Positions 1 through 11,339 of a DNA stretch of 64,000 bases are shown here, one piece after another. The notes below the pieces were generated by a model. That model was not told where the DNA came from, searched no databases, and was given only the letters and a program-made list of their open reading frames with translations. Source of the stretch: Uranotaenia lowii (lineage: Eukaryota > Arthropoda > Insecta > Diptera > Culicidae); NCBI RefSeq assembly GCF_029784155.1, contig NC_073693.1:315937536-316001535 (forward strand), in the 5' to 3' direction. Both the position numbers and the translations under genes were made by a program. Within the stretch, counting starts at the first letter, position 1; the number at the start of each line of letters is the position of its first letter.

Positions 1-281
1 TTTAATGCGACTTTTTGTCAGCATTAAGCATTAAAAGTTGAGCGGATGCCTCCATCTTGGAGTTCAAGATGGCGTCTGATAGCGAAATTCAACTTCTACT
101 CGTTCAGCCCTTTCACCCGATACCCATTTTGTTGGGGTTTCATGCGATTTCAAGTAAAAAAAAAATTAATTTATTTATTTTTCACAATATTTGATACATT
201 TCAATAACTTTTTTTTTTAAATGAGGCCTTCAAGATCCTTTATTTATTTTTAAAGCTTAAAAAACTAGAAACTCTTTGGAC

Positions 282-324
282 TTATTTTCAAAAGTAATGA
301 TTAAATCATTACTTTTGAAAATAA
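282..324. repeat. Perfect 20-bp hairpin with 3-nt loop
   Basis: Bases 282-301 are the exact reverse complement of 305-324, with TAA as the loop. The stem is AT-rich (contains CAAAAGTAATGAT). It could be a MITE remnant or a mutational palindrome. No pol III or miRNA-like context is visible. Confidence 0.85.
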
Positions 325-423
325 ATAACTTTTAATATCAAGGAACTTAACCCGATTAATGAGATACTCTTAGTATCACTCTTTATACTATTCTACTTGT
401 ATGCATTTTTATACACCAAAATT

Positions 424-479
424 AATGTCAAACCAAACCCCCTCCCCCCCTCCATTAGGCAGTTCTTACTACGGCCCTG
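424..479 (-). mobile_element. hAT-like transposon end (fragment)
   Basis: Read on the minus strand from 479 the sequence begins CAGGGCCGTAGTAAGAACTG, followed by a G-rich stretch. CAGGG-type termini are usual for hAT elements. No matching opposite end was found in the window, so this is a terminal fragment or an element whose other end lies to the left. The class is inferred from the terminus only. Confidence 0.3.
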
Positions 480-1387
480 GCCCTGGTGCAAAACGTAAAC
501 TAAATTAGTATTTGTTTTGTCTTTTCAGAATTTAAAACAAGAACTCAGAATTCCATTTTTTTTTTGTTTTAATCAGTTTTTTATGATAATTCTTAATGAT
601 TATGATTATCACCTTTTCAATGATTAATTGAACATGTGTCATGATGCATATATGAAGTAAACATTGTGAACTGCAAAGACATTACCTTTTAGTTTAAAAA
701 CATGAAGAATCAAATACCTTTAAAAAATGATCAAAGTCAGAGATTTGAGCACCTGCACTTTTAAAACTTAATTTAATACATTCATCGTTTTATTTTTTTT
801 TTAAATTAAATTTTTTAGCTACTGGGTATGTGTATTGAATTTATTCTCTTAACTTCAAAATGGATGTTTTTCCCTGATCGAGAATTGAAATTTCAAATCT
901 TCAATAAATGATTTTTTTTTAAATTCATGGTCTAATTCTGACATGATCTGAAATGTATTTTGGAAGAAGGATTTGATGTTTTTTTAAATCTAGTTTTATT
1001 TTTAATGTTATTTATTTTTGCACTGATTTTCATGTCCAAAGATTAAAATTATTATTTATTTGAAATTTCAATTCGCATTCGTTTTCTAGTGTTTCGCAAA
1101 ATTTTATTTTCAAATTTGTAAACCAATCTGCTTAAAATTTATTTTCAAGCAAATTTCTAATCCAGAATAATGAACATCTTTATGAACTATTTATCAGTTA
1201 CTTCCGGAAAAAAGTATTGATTTTAATATTTGATACTGATTCTTTTAAAATCGTTACAGTTAAATTTATTATTTACTCAAGCCTGTGTCATGGTTAAAAG
1301 CAGAAAAATAGTTCTAGAATCCAATTTTCTTAGTTTTTGTGCATTTTCGGTATTGTTATTATTTCTAGCTAAATTTGAATTTTAAAC

Positions 1388-1434
1388 ACTCTGCCCCCCT
1401 CTCCACCCATGGACGGGGGCTTTACACGGGCCTG
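1388..1434 (-). mobile_element. hAT-like transposon end (CAGGCCCGTG family)
   Basis: Read on the minus strand from 1434 the sequence starts CAGGCCCGTGTAAAGCCCCC. A plus-strand relative, CAGGCCCGTGTGAAGG, lies at 13190. The two ends point away from each other, so they belong to two copies rather than to one element between them. The terminus resembles hAT inverted repeats. Confidence 0.35.
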
Positions 1435-3641
1435 CAAAGGGATATGCATTAATGCAAAAAAGCTTATTTAAGGTTAATGGCAAACGATTTTCCATATCTG
1501 AATTTTTATCTGCAGAAATTCTCATGTTTTGGAAGTTTCGCTTTCATATTATTTTGACAGAATGCAAACTGAATGTTTCAACCAAATATTTGAAAGCTAG
1601 CGAATCGAAAATTTTGAAACATGTTTTTCGTAATCGTCTATCAGAGCCCTTTTCTTAATTTTGTTTAATTTGTATAAGATTTTCAATAGAAATATATATT
1701 TAATGGAAACGTTTTTTAACTTGAAATTTAGAGGTTTAATCTTATTTTAATTCATTGAAAATCAAAGAATTAAATCAAGCAAACAGAATGCTTTAGTTTT
1801 GCTGTGCGAGTACGGTGGGGTAAAAGTACGACCTTAGTGCTATCCTTTTTTTTGGAAACCTTTACAGTAGTTTTCCAAAAAAAATCAAGAACTGCATTTG
1901 ATTCCTTGGACTTTTATCTCTTTTCTAAAAAGAGTCGAAGATAATCGTTCGACGTATTTGATAACAGTTGTGAAAATGCCTAACTGTTTTCGAAACGTAA
2001 TCTTACCCCACTTCTGGGGCAAAAGTTGGTATGATGTGGGGTAAAAGTATGACCATTCACAATTCCACATTTCTGCACGAAGTCAAGTGGAAAACTATTT
2101 TCTGTCAGTCCTGGCTTTCAGCATCAGCTTCGGTGTTCGCTTTTGATACAAATACTGTAAATAGAGTAAATACCTGCACGAATTCGAAGTTCTCCAAAAT
2201 TGTCCTTATTCAACTGGTTTACGAAATCCAGCTCTCATCGTATTTGAGTAAAGTCTTTAAATAAAATGCGCTGCGGTTTCCAGTGCATCAAAAAAAATGA
2301 AAAACTTTCTATTCAGGTTTACTTTAGTGGACCCTGTATATCATTGGTTGTGATTCACAGATTATTGTGCAAAACACAGACATGTTAATGAAATTCTTTC
2401 TTCTGCATTCGATAGTGGTTAAAAACAACTAAACGGACAAATTGAAACATTTATTGAAACCACAATTTTGATTGGGCAAACATGTATGCCGTTATCTTAA
2501 ATATTACATCATTTATGTAAAAAAAAAACTCCTTTACGTCATTTTTCGAAGAATTTTTAACTTCTACGAAAAATAATTTTTTTTGGAGGAAGGTTTTCTA
2601 AATTGTTATCAATCCACGCCAGAGTTTGGAATTTTTACTATTCTCAGTTTGTGATAACCTCAAAATGTTTTTCTTTTATCTTGATTTTTATATTTTTCCT
2701 ATCAAATTTATTAAATTTTTACCTTAGTTTACAAATGAGCAAGTATTAATATTTATTTTCGTTGATACTTTCTCACATTTCATCGATTATCATTGACAAC
2801 TATACGCTTTTCTTAGGAATTTCTGGCTGTAATATGTTTGAGTTTCTGTTCGAAGAGAAAATTTTGTTTTTTGAACAGATCTCTCAAAACATTTAAATTG
2901 CAACCCTCCCAAAAAATTTTTGTTTTATTTGTGCATGTTCAAAAGTTTATCATCGAGTTGCGAATTTTTACTGTGAAACATAAATTGTTTCCCCCAACTT
3001 AATTTCAATGAAGTTATTTCGCATTCTCTAATATGAATTTGGTACCTCTTAACACAAATTGAAATTATCTAATAAACAAAAATCGGAGACCCACCTGTTT
3101 TTCATTCCATAAAGCAAACCGAAACAAGTCAACCGCCATTTATTTTCTCCCTTTCTCGGGGGGCTTTGTTCTACTGATCGTCGCCGAGACGCTTTTCTCC
3201 ATTATTAACAAATTGTTTTTAATTAAGGGCTCAATTTTTAATTAAATTACTTGTTTCTCTTTCCATCCATTTTGTCTCGCTCGTCGTGGAAATCATCGGT
3301 GGCGCCGCTCATTTACTTGATCGTTTCGTCCTGTTCACCTCCCTCTTTGGGGGCCAATTTACGACGAAATGATGCCAACTTTCTGTGGTCTGTCCTCGGC
3401 CGCCCCTTCCGGAAAATTTCGTCACCATCTTGCTGCTGCTGCTCATCAACCGTGGGGCGATATCTCGGCCTAAATTTACTGGATGGCTGCCTGGCTCACC
3501 TTGGCGACAAAACGACGATGAATAATCGAAACCGACAAAAACCACCTTCTTCGTCTTCTTCTGCTTCCGGGACATCCCAACGCAATACCAACCCTCAAAA
3601 CCAACCAAAAAAAAAACCCTGGGTATAAAATCCCGAACCAG

Positions 3642-3717
3642 CTCACATCAATCATATCCGGGATGTGGCAGGAGTGGACCACGTCGGAATCGGAGCCGGA
3701 TACGATGGCGTTAATCT
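3642..3717 (+). CDS. Membrane dipeptidase, internal exon
   Basis: Exon of a zinc-dependent membrane dipeptidase (renal dipeptidase, peptidase family M19), which hydrolyses dipeptides at the cell surface or in secretions. The exon reads HINHIRDVAGVDHVG then IGAGYDGVN. This matches the conserved M19 block that in vertebrate DPEP1 reads as a His-Ile-x-x-Val-Ala-Gly run followed by a GFGGDFDGV-like motif. The exon starts after CCAG (3638-3641) with two bases finishing a codon. It ends with CT before a perfect GTAAGT donor at 3718. The two leftover bases plus the first base of the exon at 18247 make Leu, restoring the alignment (DGV-x-x-VPxG). The polypyrimidine tract before 3642 is weak, so the acceptor is less certain than the donor. 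Earlier exons, with the signal peptide and most zinc ligands, lie outside the window or were not found. Confidence 0.85.
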
Positions 3718-4589
3718 GTAAGTAATTGGATTCGGTTTATCAAGAGTCCTTTCCCGTTTTTTTTTTTATTTGGGCACTAGGCCTTCCTTTCGTTCGTTGT
3801 CTCTCCGTTTGAAGGATCAAATTGCTTACTTATGTTTACTTCAAGGGGGATTTCGAAGACCGCATTAATCTTGGAATTAATTATCATTAAGTGAAGAAAT
3901 AGATGGCCATCCTGTTTCATGTTTTGCGGTGTTTAAAAATAGAGGCAAATTAATTTGGAACGAGCTGCAAATGACATGCTGGAGCGGAGTGTTCAAATTA
4001 ATTTCGATGCGTAGTGGAATCATGGAGATGAATCTCAGGACATTTGTTTCAGTTTTGAGAGCAGTTTTTATTTGGCTCAGAGTATAATTCAACTATTGAT
4101 TTTTATGTAAATACTTCAATTTGTTTCTGAATTAAGCAATAAAGCAATGAATACACAGGACAGCATTATCCATCATCATCAACAGTTATTAGAGTACCTT
4201 GATCGATAGTTACTTTCACCACTTTCACTATCGAAACAACAAATATGAAAAAAAAAAGTAGAATTAAACTTTGAAAAACATGTAAACTAAGCAACAAGAT
4301 TAAAACCATTTTTGACGGACAAGCCAAATTTGACTTGCTTATATTTTATTAGAAAAGTGATTTTTATTTTGAGTATCAAGTGAAAGAAGAACACAGCCGG
4401 TAATATAACAAATTTTTTAAAAAGATACAACGGCTCACCGACAAAATTGCCAAAATCACAGAAAAATCAATAATTTTTCAAAATTTCGAGCCAATTTACA
4501 TCACAGAATCTGTGACACAGAACACAGAATTTTAGAAATTTTTAAAGATTCCACAGAATTTCCTAAATTTTAAACGTTTATTTCAAAAT

Positions 4590-4734
4590 TTCTTTTTTCA
4601 TGTCAATATATTTTTGTGGTAGAACATTCGACTGAAAATATGTTTTTTCGGGGAGTTTTTTCCGGCTTGCAGTCTTGTTTTAAGCAAAAACAACGTATTG
4701 ATTTACGTTTCCAACATTTCGATCCTTATTGGAT
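4590..4734 (-). repeat. Dispersed repeat with GATCGAAA-type tail, minus copy
   Basis: Reverse complement of the repeat at about 9890-9990. Both carry a GGATCGAAA motif, CGTAAATCAATACG, CAAGACTGCAAG and the flank CATGTCAATATA. The GAAACGTT motif of the second copy resembles tails I associate with Penelope-like retroelements, but that is a weak inference. The CCCGAGCAGAC MITE starts directly at its end (4735). Confidence 0.55.
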
Positions 4735-5150
4735 CCCGAGCAGACTTTTATGGCAAAATTATAGCAAATTTTGCTATCACGCCCTGAGAGCCGAACTTGC
4801 TCTCATTTTGCTTGACATAAGGTGGTACACAGCAAAAATGAGAGCAAAGATTTTCATACTTGGTTACCAAAGTGATGCCTAGTTTTGCTAAAACTGAGAG
4901 CCGAACTACACCTCATTTTCCGAGAGCTTGGAGAGCACAATGATGCCAGTTTAAGGCATCACATAATTTAGCCTGACATCAAAATTTGGCATTATTTTGC
5001 TTTCAAAATTTTAATAAAACTACAGCAAAACGAGGTATAATTTTGTTATCCCTGTTAAAAAATTGCTTTTTATTTTTGCTATGTTCTACCGTAAGTCAAC
5101 CGAAATGAGAATGAATTTGCTGATCAAGGCGTGATAGCAAAATTCAATCT
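4735..5150 (+). mobile_element. CCCGAGCAGAC MITE, copy 1
   Basis: Begins CCCGAGCAGACTTTTATGGC and then contains GCTATCACGCC. Near 5130 it has the mirrored GGCGTGATAGCAAAATT, so the inner terminal repeats are present while the far right end is lost. It is very similar over its first ~230 bp to the reverse complement of the copy ending at 46396. No coding capacity. It is a non-autonomous DNA-transposon-like repeat; its superfamily cannot be told from the window. Confidence 0.7.
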
Positions 5151-7067
5151 TACAATTTTTTGAGTATCCAGAGTTGCCTTCAGTTATGCAACGTGTGAGC
5201 AATTTACAGCGTATCGATAAAGACAATGCTTAGGTTTTATTTGATACGGTTAATCTGAAAAAAGTATTCAAGACAATAGTCCCTATATTTTTTGATAGAA
5301 GATTTTCAAAACAATACAATACCCGAGTGGACTTTTATGGCATAATGCTCGCGATATGATGAACATCGCTTTTTATGAATGCAATATAAAAGTGAATATA
5401 TTCATGGTTCAGACAAATAGCTAACATTTAAACGCCAAAATGTACAAACATTACGGATTTTTCTGCAATAAAAGCTAAACAGCAGTTAATTTATAGTATA
5501 CATTCAGGCGTTTCAGATGTGCGGTACATGACAGTACGCCTCTCTTTAATCGTTCGCTACTAGGAGCTCACTTTTCAAGACCAAACGGTGCGATTGATTT
5601 CCAAAAATTTACGATCACCAAATCCTTCATGCCGGTATTTCTGGTTATAACCATGACGATTTTTGCAAAAACGACGTATCGAATAATTTTAGTTAAAGGA
5701 GCTCGCTCTTATCTAAAAGTCCTCGCCAGAAACGGAAGAGAGTGAGTCACATTGGAAAACATCTGTTCGGCGTTTTCAAATACTCTTAAATTGGTAACCT
5801 GGTCAAATGTTGAGGAAGCTAATTTTAGTTATCTTGTATGTCATGCTGTAAAATTTAAAAAAAACTTCGTTTTGGATACTTTTATTAAGCACATTTATCA
5901 TTCATCTATTAAGTTGGAGAGGTACGAAATGTTGCAACCTCCGCTAAATAGAAATGTACCATGAATATCTCCCTCAGTATTTAGCGCAACTCCATATATA
6001 GGCGATATTCTTTAAACGCTGAAGTCTTATTTTATACATTGAGGCGTAACATGGCGACGTATAATGTATGTATCTATATCATTTTCATATACAGTACTCG
6101 CTCATTAGTCGGACAGTCGGGACCGTCCTACCATCGAAAACGTCCGATTATCGAAGCTGTGTTGGAATAAACATTATTTTAATCGAATTTGGATTGTTTC
6201 GTTCAAGTCATTGAGATATTATAAGGAATTTTGCCAAAAATATGTAAAAAAATAAAGATTTAAATCACTTTTAAGAGCTACAACATGTTAAAAAACCTTA
6301 CTGTCCCACCAAGCTATGAATAATGGACAGATTCGAGAAACGTGAAACAATCGACAGTAACAAAATTATGAAACATTTTCAAAAATGAAAGGTCTAATGA
6401 ACAGTACTTATTTAATATGTAACGGGACTTTCAACAGTGCCTCAAAACATCTTATTACCGAGTGAGTACTGTAAAAAACAACGTATGGCTTTATAAATAT
6501 CAGATGCAGTTATAATTAAGTTAAGGCGATATTCATAATTACAAATTTAAATCCACAAATTACCATTTCATGATTTTTTTGAGCCGTTAAAATGATTTAC
6601 CCCTGCTGAGGCTGAAAAAAAAAGCCATGAACGCGAACCTGGAAAAATGTATCTCTCCAATAAATCGACAATGCCATATCATTACATTTTGTAACATGAT
6701 GAGGAACAGTTAAAAGTTGAACAGGGAACTAGTCACCCCGTTTTGTTTTTTTTTAACTTCGATTCCTTCAAATTTGTCACGATGAAAAAGTCACTTCTGG
6801 AGAATCGAAATGAAAAAATATGTGAAGGTTTTTTGTTCTGAGGTCAGTTCAAGATTAATCCCAAACCATTCTCTATCCACTTCTCCATGTCTTATGTGGC
6901 AAGGAGGACGTTATCGGCGAAAAAACATATTCGACGTTCAGTTTCACAGTGAGTGTGCGAGCTCCTTTCATGACAATCGCGAGAAAAATTAATGTGTTCT
7001 TATCTTTATCATAACATGTCATCATCCAACTTGGCATAAGCAGCGATTTAAATTAATAAACCCTTAC
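5151..7067. other. Intronic noncoding DNA
   Basis: AT-rich, with no gene that I can support. Short open frames have no recognisable domains, codon bias or splice context. A second CCCGAG-like sequence with TTTTATGGCATAA occurs near 5324 and may be a decayed MITE edge. Confidence 0.5.
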
Positions 7068-7235
7068 CTGTTTGAACGCACCAACTGCTCCCTGATAGCC
7101 ATTTCAGCGGCATTCGGATTTGTCCTCATCACCTCTATGGTTTTGAAATCCGGCTGCATATTTGAGGACATTACAGGCAATGAAAAGTTTGCTACCAAAT
7201 GTGATAACATCCACAACGGAACGAAACAAAGCAGT
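7068..7235 (-). CDS. Possible exon of an unrecognised minus-strand gene
   Basis: Read on the minus strand, a strong acceptor (TTGTTGCCTTACAG) ends at 7236 and a strong donor (CAG|GTAAGG) follows 7068, enclosing 168 nt. One frame is open throughout. It has a hydrophobic start (LLCFVPLWMLSHLVANFSLP, signal-peptide-like) followed by a hydrophilic part with MRTNPNAAEMAIREQLV. The first ATG in this frame is internal (MLSHLVAN). The frame needs two bases from an upstream exon, which I could not match. I do not recognise the protein. It would be a gene nested in the dipeptidase intron on the opposite strand, or a pseudo-exon. Confidence 0.35.
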
Positions 7236-7309
7236 CTGTAAGGCAACAATACCAAACAAAAATTAAAAATATTATTTCCATATCAAAATCCGAAATAACC
7301 TGTAATTTT

Positions 7310-7425
7310 GCTAGCCGCTGTTCTCTGCGTCCTGACGTAACCTGCATCACCTAAAATATCAATTCCGGAAGGCTCGTTGATCCAGGGAAGCACCGTGGGC
7401 TCTAATTGTCTGGCTGGGGGACTTT
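7310..7425 (-). CDS. Second possible minus-strand exon, or 5' UTR exon
   Basis: GC-richer block. On the minus strand it follows TCCCCCAG and reads ARQLEPTVLPWINEPSGIDI then LGDAGYVRTQRTAASKIT before CAG|GTTATT. The translation looks protein-like but I do not recognise it. It ends in phase 1, while the neighbouring exon at 7068-7235 needs phase 2. Direct splicing of the two open frames therefore does not work, and one of them may be untranslated. Confidence 0.22.
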
Positions 7426-9254
7426 TTTTCGGGCGAGATGATCAAAACACGAACGAAAACGATAAACATAACAACAAAACATAACAACTGACAATTTTTG
7501 TTTTTCTGCACTGGAATAATTCATTCTTCCATTTTTACGTGCAAAAAACTTTATATCTAGAGATTATTGAAATTCATGATAATCATAATAGCTTTCAGTA
7601 AAATTCAGTGAAATGGTTTACGACTTAAGAATTCTGTTACATTAAATGAAATTCGTGAATTCGTTTACGGTTTCAGAGTTCTGTTACATTAAATGAAATT
7701 TATTCTACTACGGATTCAGCATCCTTCTACAACTATTCATTTTACTTAAGTGCGGCTAAACGCCTGAATGTATATATTTTAAATATGCAAAGAATTCGTA
7801 TCAAGAACAAAATTTGATAACGATCTTGAAAAACTGATGATGCAAGAGCAAAACAACATTTGTTATTCTACACTCTACAGCATCAAGTCTACACAAAGGC
7901 GATTAAAATGAGTAGTTATGTAATTTAACATAATTTGTTCTGGAGATTTTAAGTAAAATTTTAAAATCCTTTTATTCAAGCGTCAAAGTTTAATCAAGCT
8001 GGTTAGGATTATGCATATGCCATAAAGCAACGTATTCAACCAAGAAAACACAATTTTGATGAAAATTTACCGAAAAATTAAAGGGAAAATCTACCGTCCA
8101 CACTTACCCCATAAAACGGGGTAAGTGAAGACATCTGCAGTCCATAACAATTTACTTGATAACTTTTCTCGCTTTGCGTCTATCAAGATCTCTACAGTAA
8201 AATTTATGGAACAATTATCATAAATGAAATTTGAAGTTTTCTGGACTTCGATATAAATTTTTCTAAAGTACGAGTTAATATTAACGTTTTTGCCTGTAGG
8301 TGGTCTAAATTGTTTTTTGTCGCATCAAAGTCTCCTCGGGGCGTGAAATTTTTAACGATTCGATGATACCTTAGTGATGCCTATTTTGGCCATTAACTTT
8401 CAAAATGCGCGAACTATGCCGGTTACGAACAGATTTGCTATTTGTATTCAGTTATGACTTAATAGACTCTTAATTTTTTTTTGTATAGACTAAGTAGTTG
8501 AAATTTTTGAAAAGAAACTTAAAAAAGAAGTTTTAAGAATACTCTTTGAAAAACAATTTCAATTCACATTATTGATGATCAAGTTAGAAAACGTTTGATA
8601 ATCTATATTTTTAAATAAAATTTACCAGGTTGGAAATTTCTGTGTGTGGCTGCACCTTCCTGAAATGATACGTCTTTTTTTTCAAACTCAAAATTATGTT
8701 GTTCCGGTAATTGTTCCGGAACGTCAAAATTTTGCGGCGTGTTCGTTGGTTGCTGTTCCGGTTCAAGGAGAACTAGCAACAAAGGAGTTTTTTCTATTTC
8801 ATAAGGTCGAACTCAGTTTTGCTCCCTTATCGCAAGGAGGAAACAGGAAACTTAACTTTAAGTTCATAGAATCGAACTATGTTTTGAACCTCGATCAAAC
8901 TTAATTTTGAGTTGGAAAAAAGGACCGTGGAAGTTCAGTTTTGTGAACCAAATTTGGCGTATTTTTGGCTTCTTAACAGTTATTCGAACCCGTTGAGATT
9001 GATTATTGAAATGTTTCAATTTTTTTCTCCAATCTATTTTTCTTCTGGGCCGATCTCCTTTGCATTGAATGTTCTATACCAGCACTACTACTTTAAAAAG
9101 AATCCCATCTCATGTTCCAATGTGCAAGCCAATATAACAATAGCAGCGACTCAACTGTTTAAATTAGTCGAATAGAAGAGATGAAGAGGATTATATAAGT
9201 AAGTAGGTGTAACTTCAGTTTTGGCCTCAGGTTTGTATTTTACATTAAAAAAAA
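7426..9254. other. Intronic noncoding DNA
   Basis: No gene that I can support. It contains a CTTACCCC..GGGGTAAG short palindrome near 8105-8125, related to the GGGGTAA motif near 1814-2045. The rest is AT-rich single-copy-looking DNA. Confidence 0.5.
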
Positions 9255-9499
9255 AATGACACCTCATTTATGCCTAGTTTTGCTATCAATTCAAATTCTA
9301 CACCAAATTTTGCTTCATGTTTGCTGTTGAAACCTAAATGTGGTCTCGGTTTGCTCTCAATTAAAAGTATCTGACACCTTAATTATGCCCTGTTTTGCTC
9401 TCGTATAAAATTGAACAGCAAAACATGCTATCAGTTTGCTGTTGACACCTTATTATGGTCTCAGTTTGCTATCAATTTGGGCATCAAAGTCTGCTCGGG
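9255..9499 (-). mobile_element. CCCGAGCAGAC MITE, copy 2 (divergent subfamily)
   Basis: Ends on the plus strand with GTCTGCTCGGG (9489-9499), so the minus strand starts CCCGAGCAGACTTTGATGCC. The body repeats phrases such as TTTTGCT and TGACACCT. It shares its terminus with the copy at 42353 (also ACTTTGATGCCCAAAT) and differs from the ACTTTTATGGC subfamily at 4735 and 46396. The left edge is approximate. Confidence 0.6.
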
Positions 9500-9893
9500 A
9501 TCTTCTTCAGGGACGAAAATATGCCGTTTTCTTGTGAGTGTCGACTCGGCTGGTAGTGTATAGCATTCGTTTGATTGCGTACAGATGTTTGCGGATAAAA
9601 AAAAAATCGTTTTTCTAGTGTTTTTGGGATAAATATTCCATTGCATTGAACTTTCAGCACAGTCTACACTTTTCACTTATCCACACTCAAAAAAATGAAA
9701 AAGCAAAAAGTAAATACAAATTAAGTGAAAATAGAAGACTGTGCTAAAAGTTTGATGCTGTGGAAAATAAATCCCAAAAACACTAAGCAAACGGATTTTT
9801 TTATTTGCAAACATCTGTACGCAGTCAAAAGACAGCTGAGTCGACACTCACAAGAATTCGGTATCTTTTCGTCCCTGAAGAAGATCCAATAAG
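9498..9893. repeat. Palindromic repeat, ~180-bp arms
   Basis: Bases from about 9498 to 9680 (GATCTTCTTCAGGGACGAAA... ending near ACTTTTCACTT) are mirrored as the reverse complement at about 9715-9893 (...TTTTCGTCCCTGAAGAAGAT). The spacer is short, about 35 bp. Both arms include GAGTGTCGACTC-like sequence and the CAAACATCTGTACGCA / TGCGTACAGATGTTTG pair. The block looks like two head-to-head copies of one dispersed repeat. Confidence 0.75.
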
Positions 9894-9990
9894 GATCGAA
9901 ACGTTGGAAACGTAAATCAATACGTCGTTTTTGCTAAAAACAAGACTGCAAGCTGGAAAAAAACTCCCCGAAAAACATGTCAATATAAAT
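9887..9990 (+). repeat. Dispersed repeat with GATCGAAACGTTGG tail, plus copy
   Basis: Continues from the palindrome with AAGGATCGAAACGTTGG, CGTAAATCAATACGTCG, CAAGACTGCAAGCTGG and CATGTCAATATA. It is the inverse of 4590-4734. Both copies are close to a CCCGAGCAGAC MITE terminus. Confidence 0.6.
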
Positions 9991-10204
9991 TTAAGATAAT
10001 TATCTTTGATTTGGAAAAATTTTATGAAATGGGTAATGTTAATTGATTTTTCTTTAGTAAAATGTAAAAAAGACGCAATTTGACATGAATCTTAAATGAA
10101 ATTGACGGAAAAAGCGTCACAGAAAACCATCACAGAATTTTTGGGTGCAATCACAGAAAGTCAGATTTTTTTTTTCGTCAAAACACAGAATTTTTTTCGG
10201 CAAC

Positions 10205-10256
10205 CGACACGACTTGAACCTGAAGAAGCAGAGATTGTGAATTCAAGTCCTGTCGG
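10205..10256. repeat. Short inverted repeat with tRNA B-box-like arms
   Basis: CCGACACGACTTGAA at 10205-10219 faces TTCAAGTCCTGTCGG at 10242-10256, with one mismatch in 15. Each arm resembles the T-arm/B box of a tRNA (GGTTCAAGTC-like). It could be a fold-back of a decayed tRNA-derived SINE. Confidence 0.45.
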
Positions 10257-10890
10257 TGGATCGCTGTATTTTTTTTCGAAAAAATGATGATATTTATAGC
10301 TGATATTTTTCCTCCACTTAATTTTCATGTTTCTTTAAAAACTTCCATCATCTTTGAAAATTTGATAGTCGACGAATTTAGAAGTTAAAAAATGTGTGTT
10401 TTAGAGGCCAGATTAAGCCATGGGGGAGCCCGGGGAAAATTTTCTCGGGGGCCCCTATGAATCAATTATTTCATATGCTGCCCCAGAGAATACATAATAT
10501 TTTGAATACGCAAAGGAACCGGAAATGAGTTTTGTACATTGCCCGTAATCGTAAAATTTATATTTTAATTTCAAATGAGTAATTATTATTGGCTTTATAC
10601 GGTCCAGGTTTTTCTTGAGAAGAGCACAGAAAATGTATTTTTTTTAAATCTTGGACTGTAGACAGCCTTGAATAACAAGGTAATGAAGTTATTCTAATTA
10701 AAAAGTACATATAGGTATCAGAATCAAAAGTATAAAACCAAGAATAAATTATTTGGATTAATTTCATTTCAAATTTCAAATCTCAGACTGGAATTGGAAT
10801 GAAGATTCAAAAGAGGTACCAAGTTATGCCATTTAGGAAAACAGTTGTAATATTTGATTCAAATTAATTTTTGGAAAATGGGTATGGAAA

Positions 10891-10921
10891 CAGGCAGGAG
10901 GGGGGGGAGGGGAATTTGGGG
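10891..10921 (+). other. G-rich tract, possible G-quadruplex
   Basis: Eight Gs (10900-10907), then A, four Gs, AATTT and four Gs (10918-10921). Four G4 runs with short loops can be drawn. It is followed by CTCCCTCCCCC, so the region is also a partial inverted repeat, probably from a decayed G-rich transposon end. Confidence 0.5.
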
Positions 10922-11339
10922 ATTAAACTCCCTCCCCCATGAATTTTAAAAAATGCCAACAGCAATGTTCTTCTCTAAGCTCAAAATTTCAAATTTCTTA
11001 TCAAATATTGATGAACGACTAAAATGATTCATGAGTAACAACCTCGAATCAGAACAAAAGCCAAAGCCTCGACATCTTATCCCAGGTCTACAATTCTCCT
11101 ACATTTTTTTTTTCATTTTCTCCCTCGTTGGTATTAAGTTCTGAATATCGAATTTCAAGAACATATGAATAAGCTTGTCAGTTTTTTGAGATTTTTCCCA
11201 ATTTTTTTTTCACCTTTTTTTTGCAAAATCAAAAAAAATTTAAAAAAAATTGCAATCTTATATGAAATAAATCAAATATTTCAGATATGCCTTAAGGAAG
11301 GCCTTTTCGCTTTTATTTGACTGAAATGCTAATTAAAAT

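Larger units (their letters stand above)
1..3641. other. Noncoding stretch upstream of the first visible dipeptidase exon
   Basis: AT-rich DNA with no exon I can support. It should be an intron of the dipeptidase gene, because the exon at 3642 begins in the middle of a conserved domain. The part from about 3110 to 3640 is less AT-rich and has open frames, but their translations (Ser- and Cys-rich runs) match nothing I recognise. Repeats named separately are a 20-bp hairpin near 282 and two hAT-like ends near 479 and 1434. Two copies of a GTGGGGTAAAAGTA motif lie near 1814 and 2036, with a reverse-complement partner near 2004. Confidence 0.6.

Noticed and set aside
3251..3628. 125-codon plus-strand frame just before the dipeptidase exon
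   Set aside because: Ser/Cys-rich and without homology that I recognise. It does not join in phase to the dipeptidase exon and overlaps equally open frames on the other strand.
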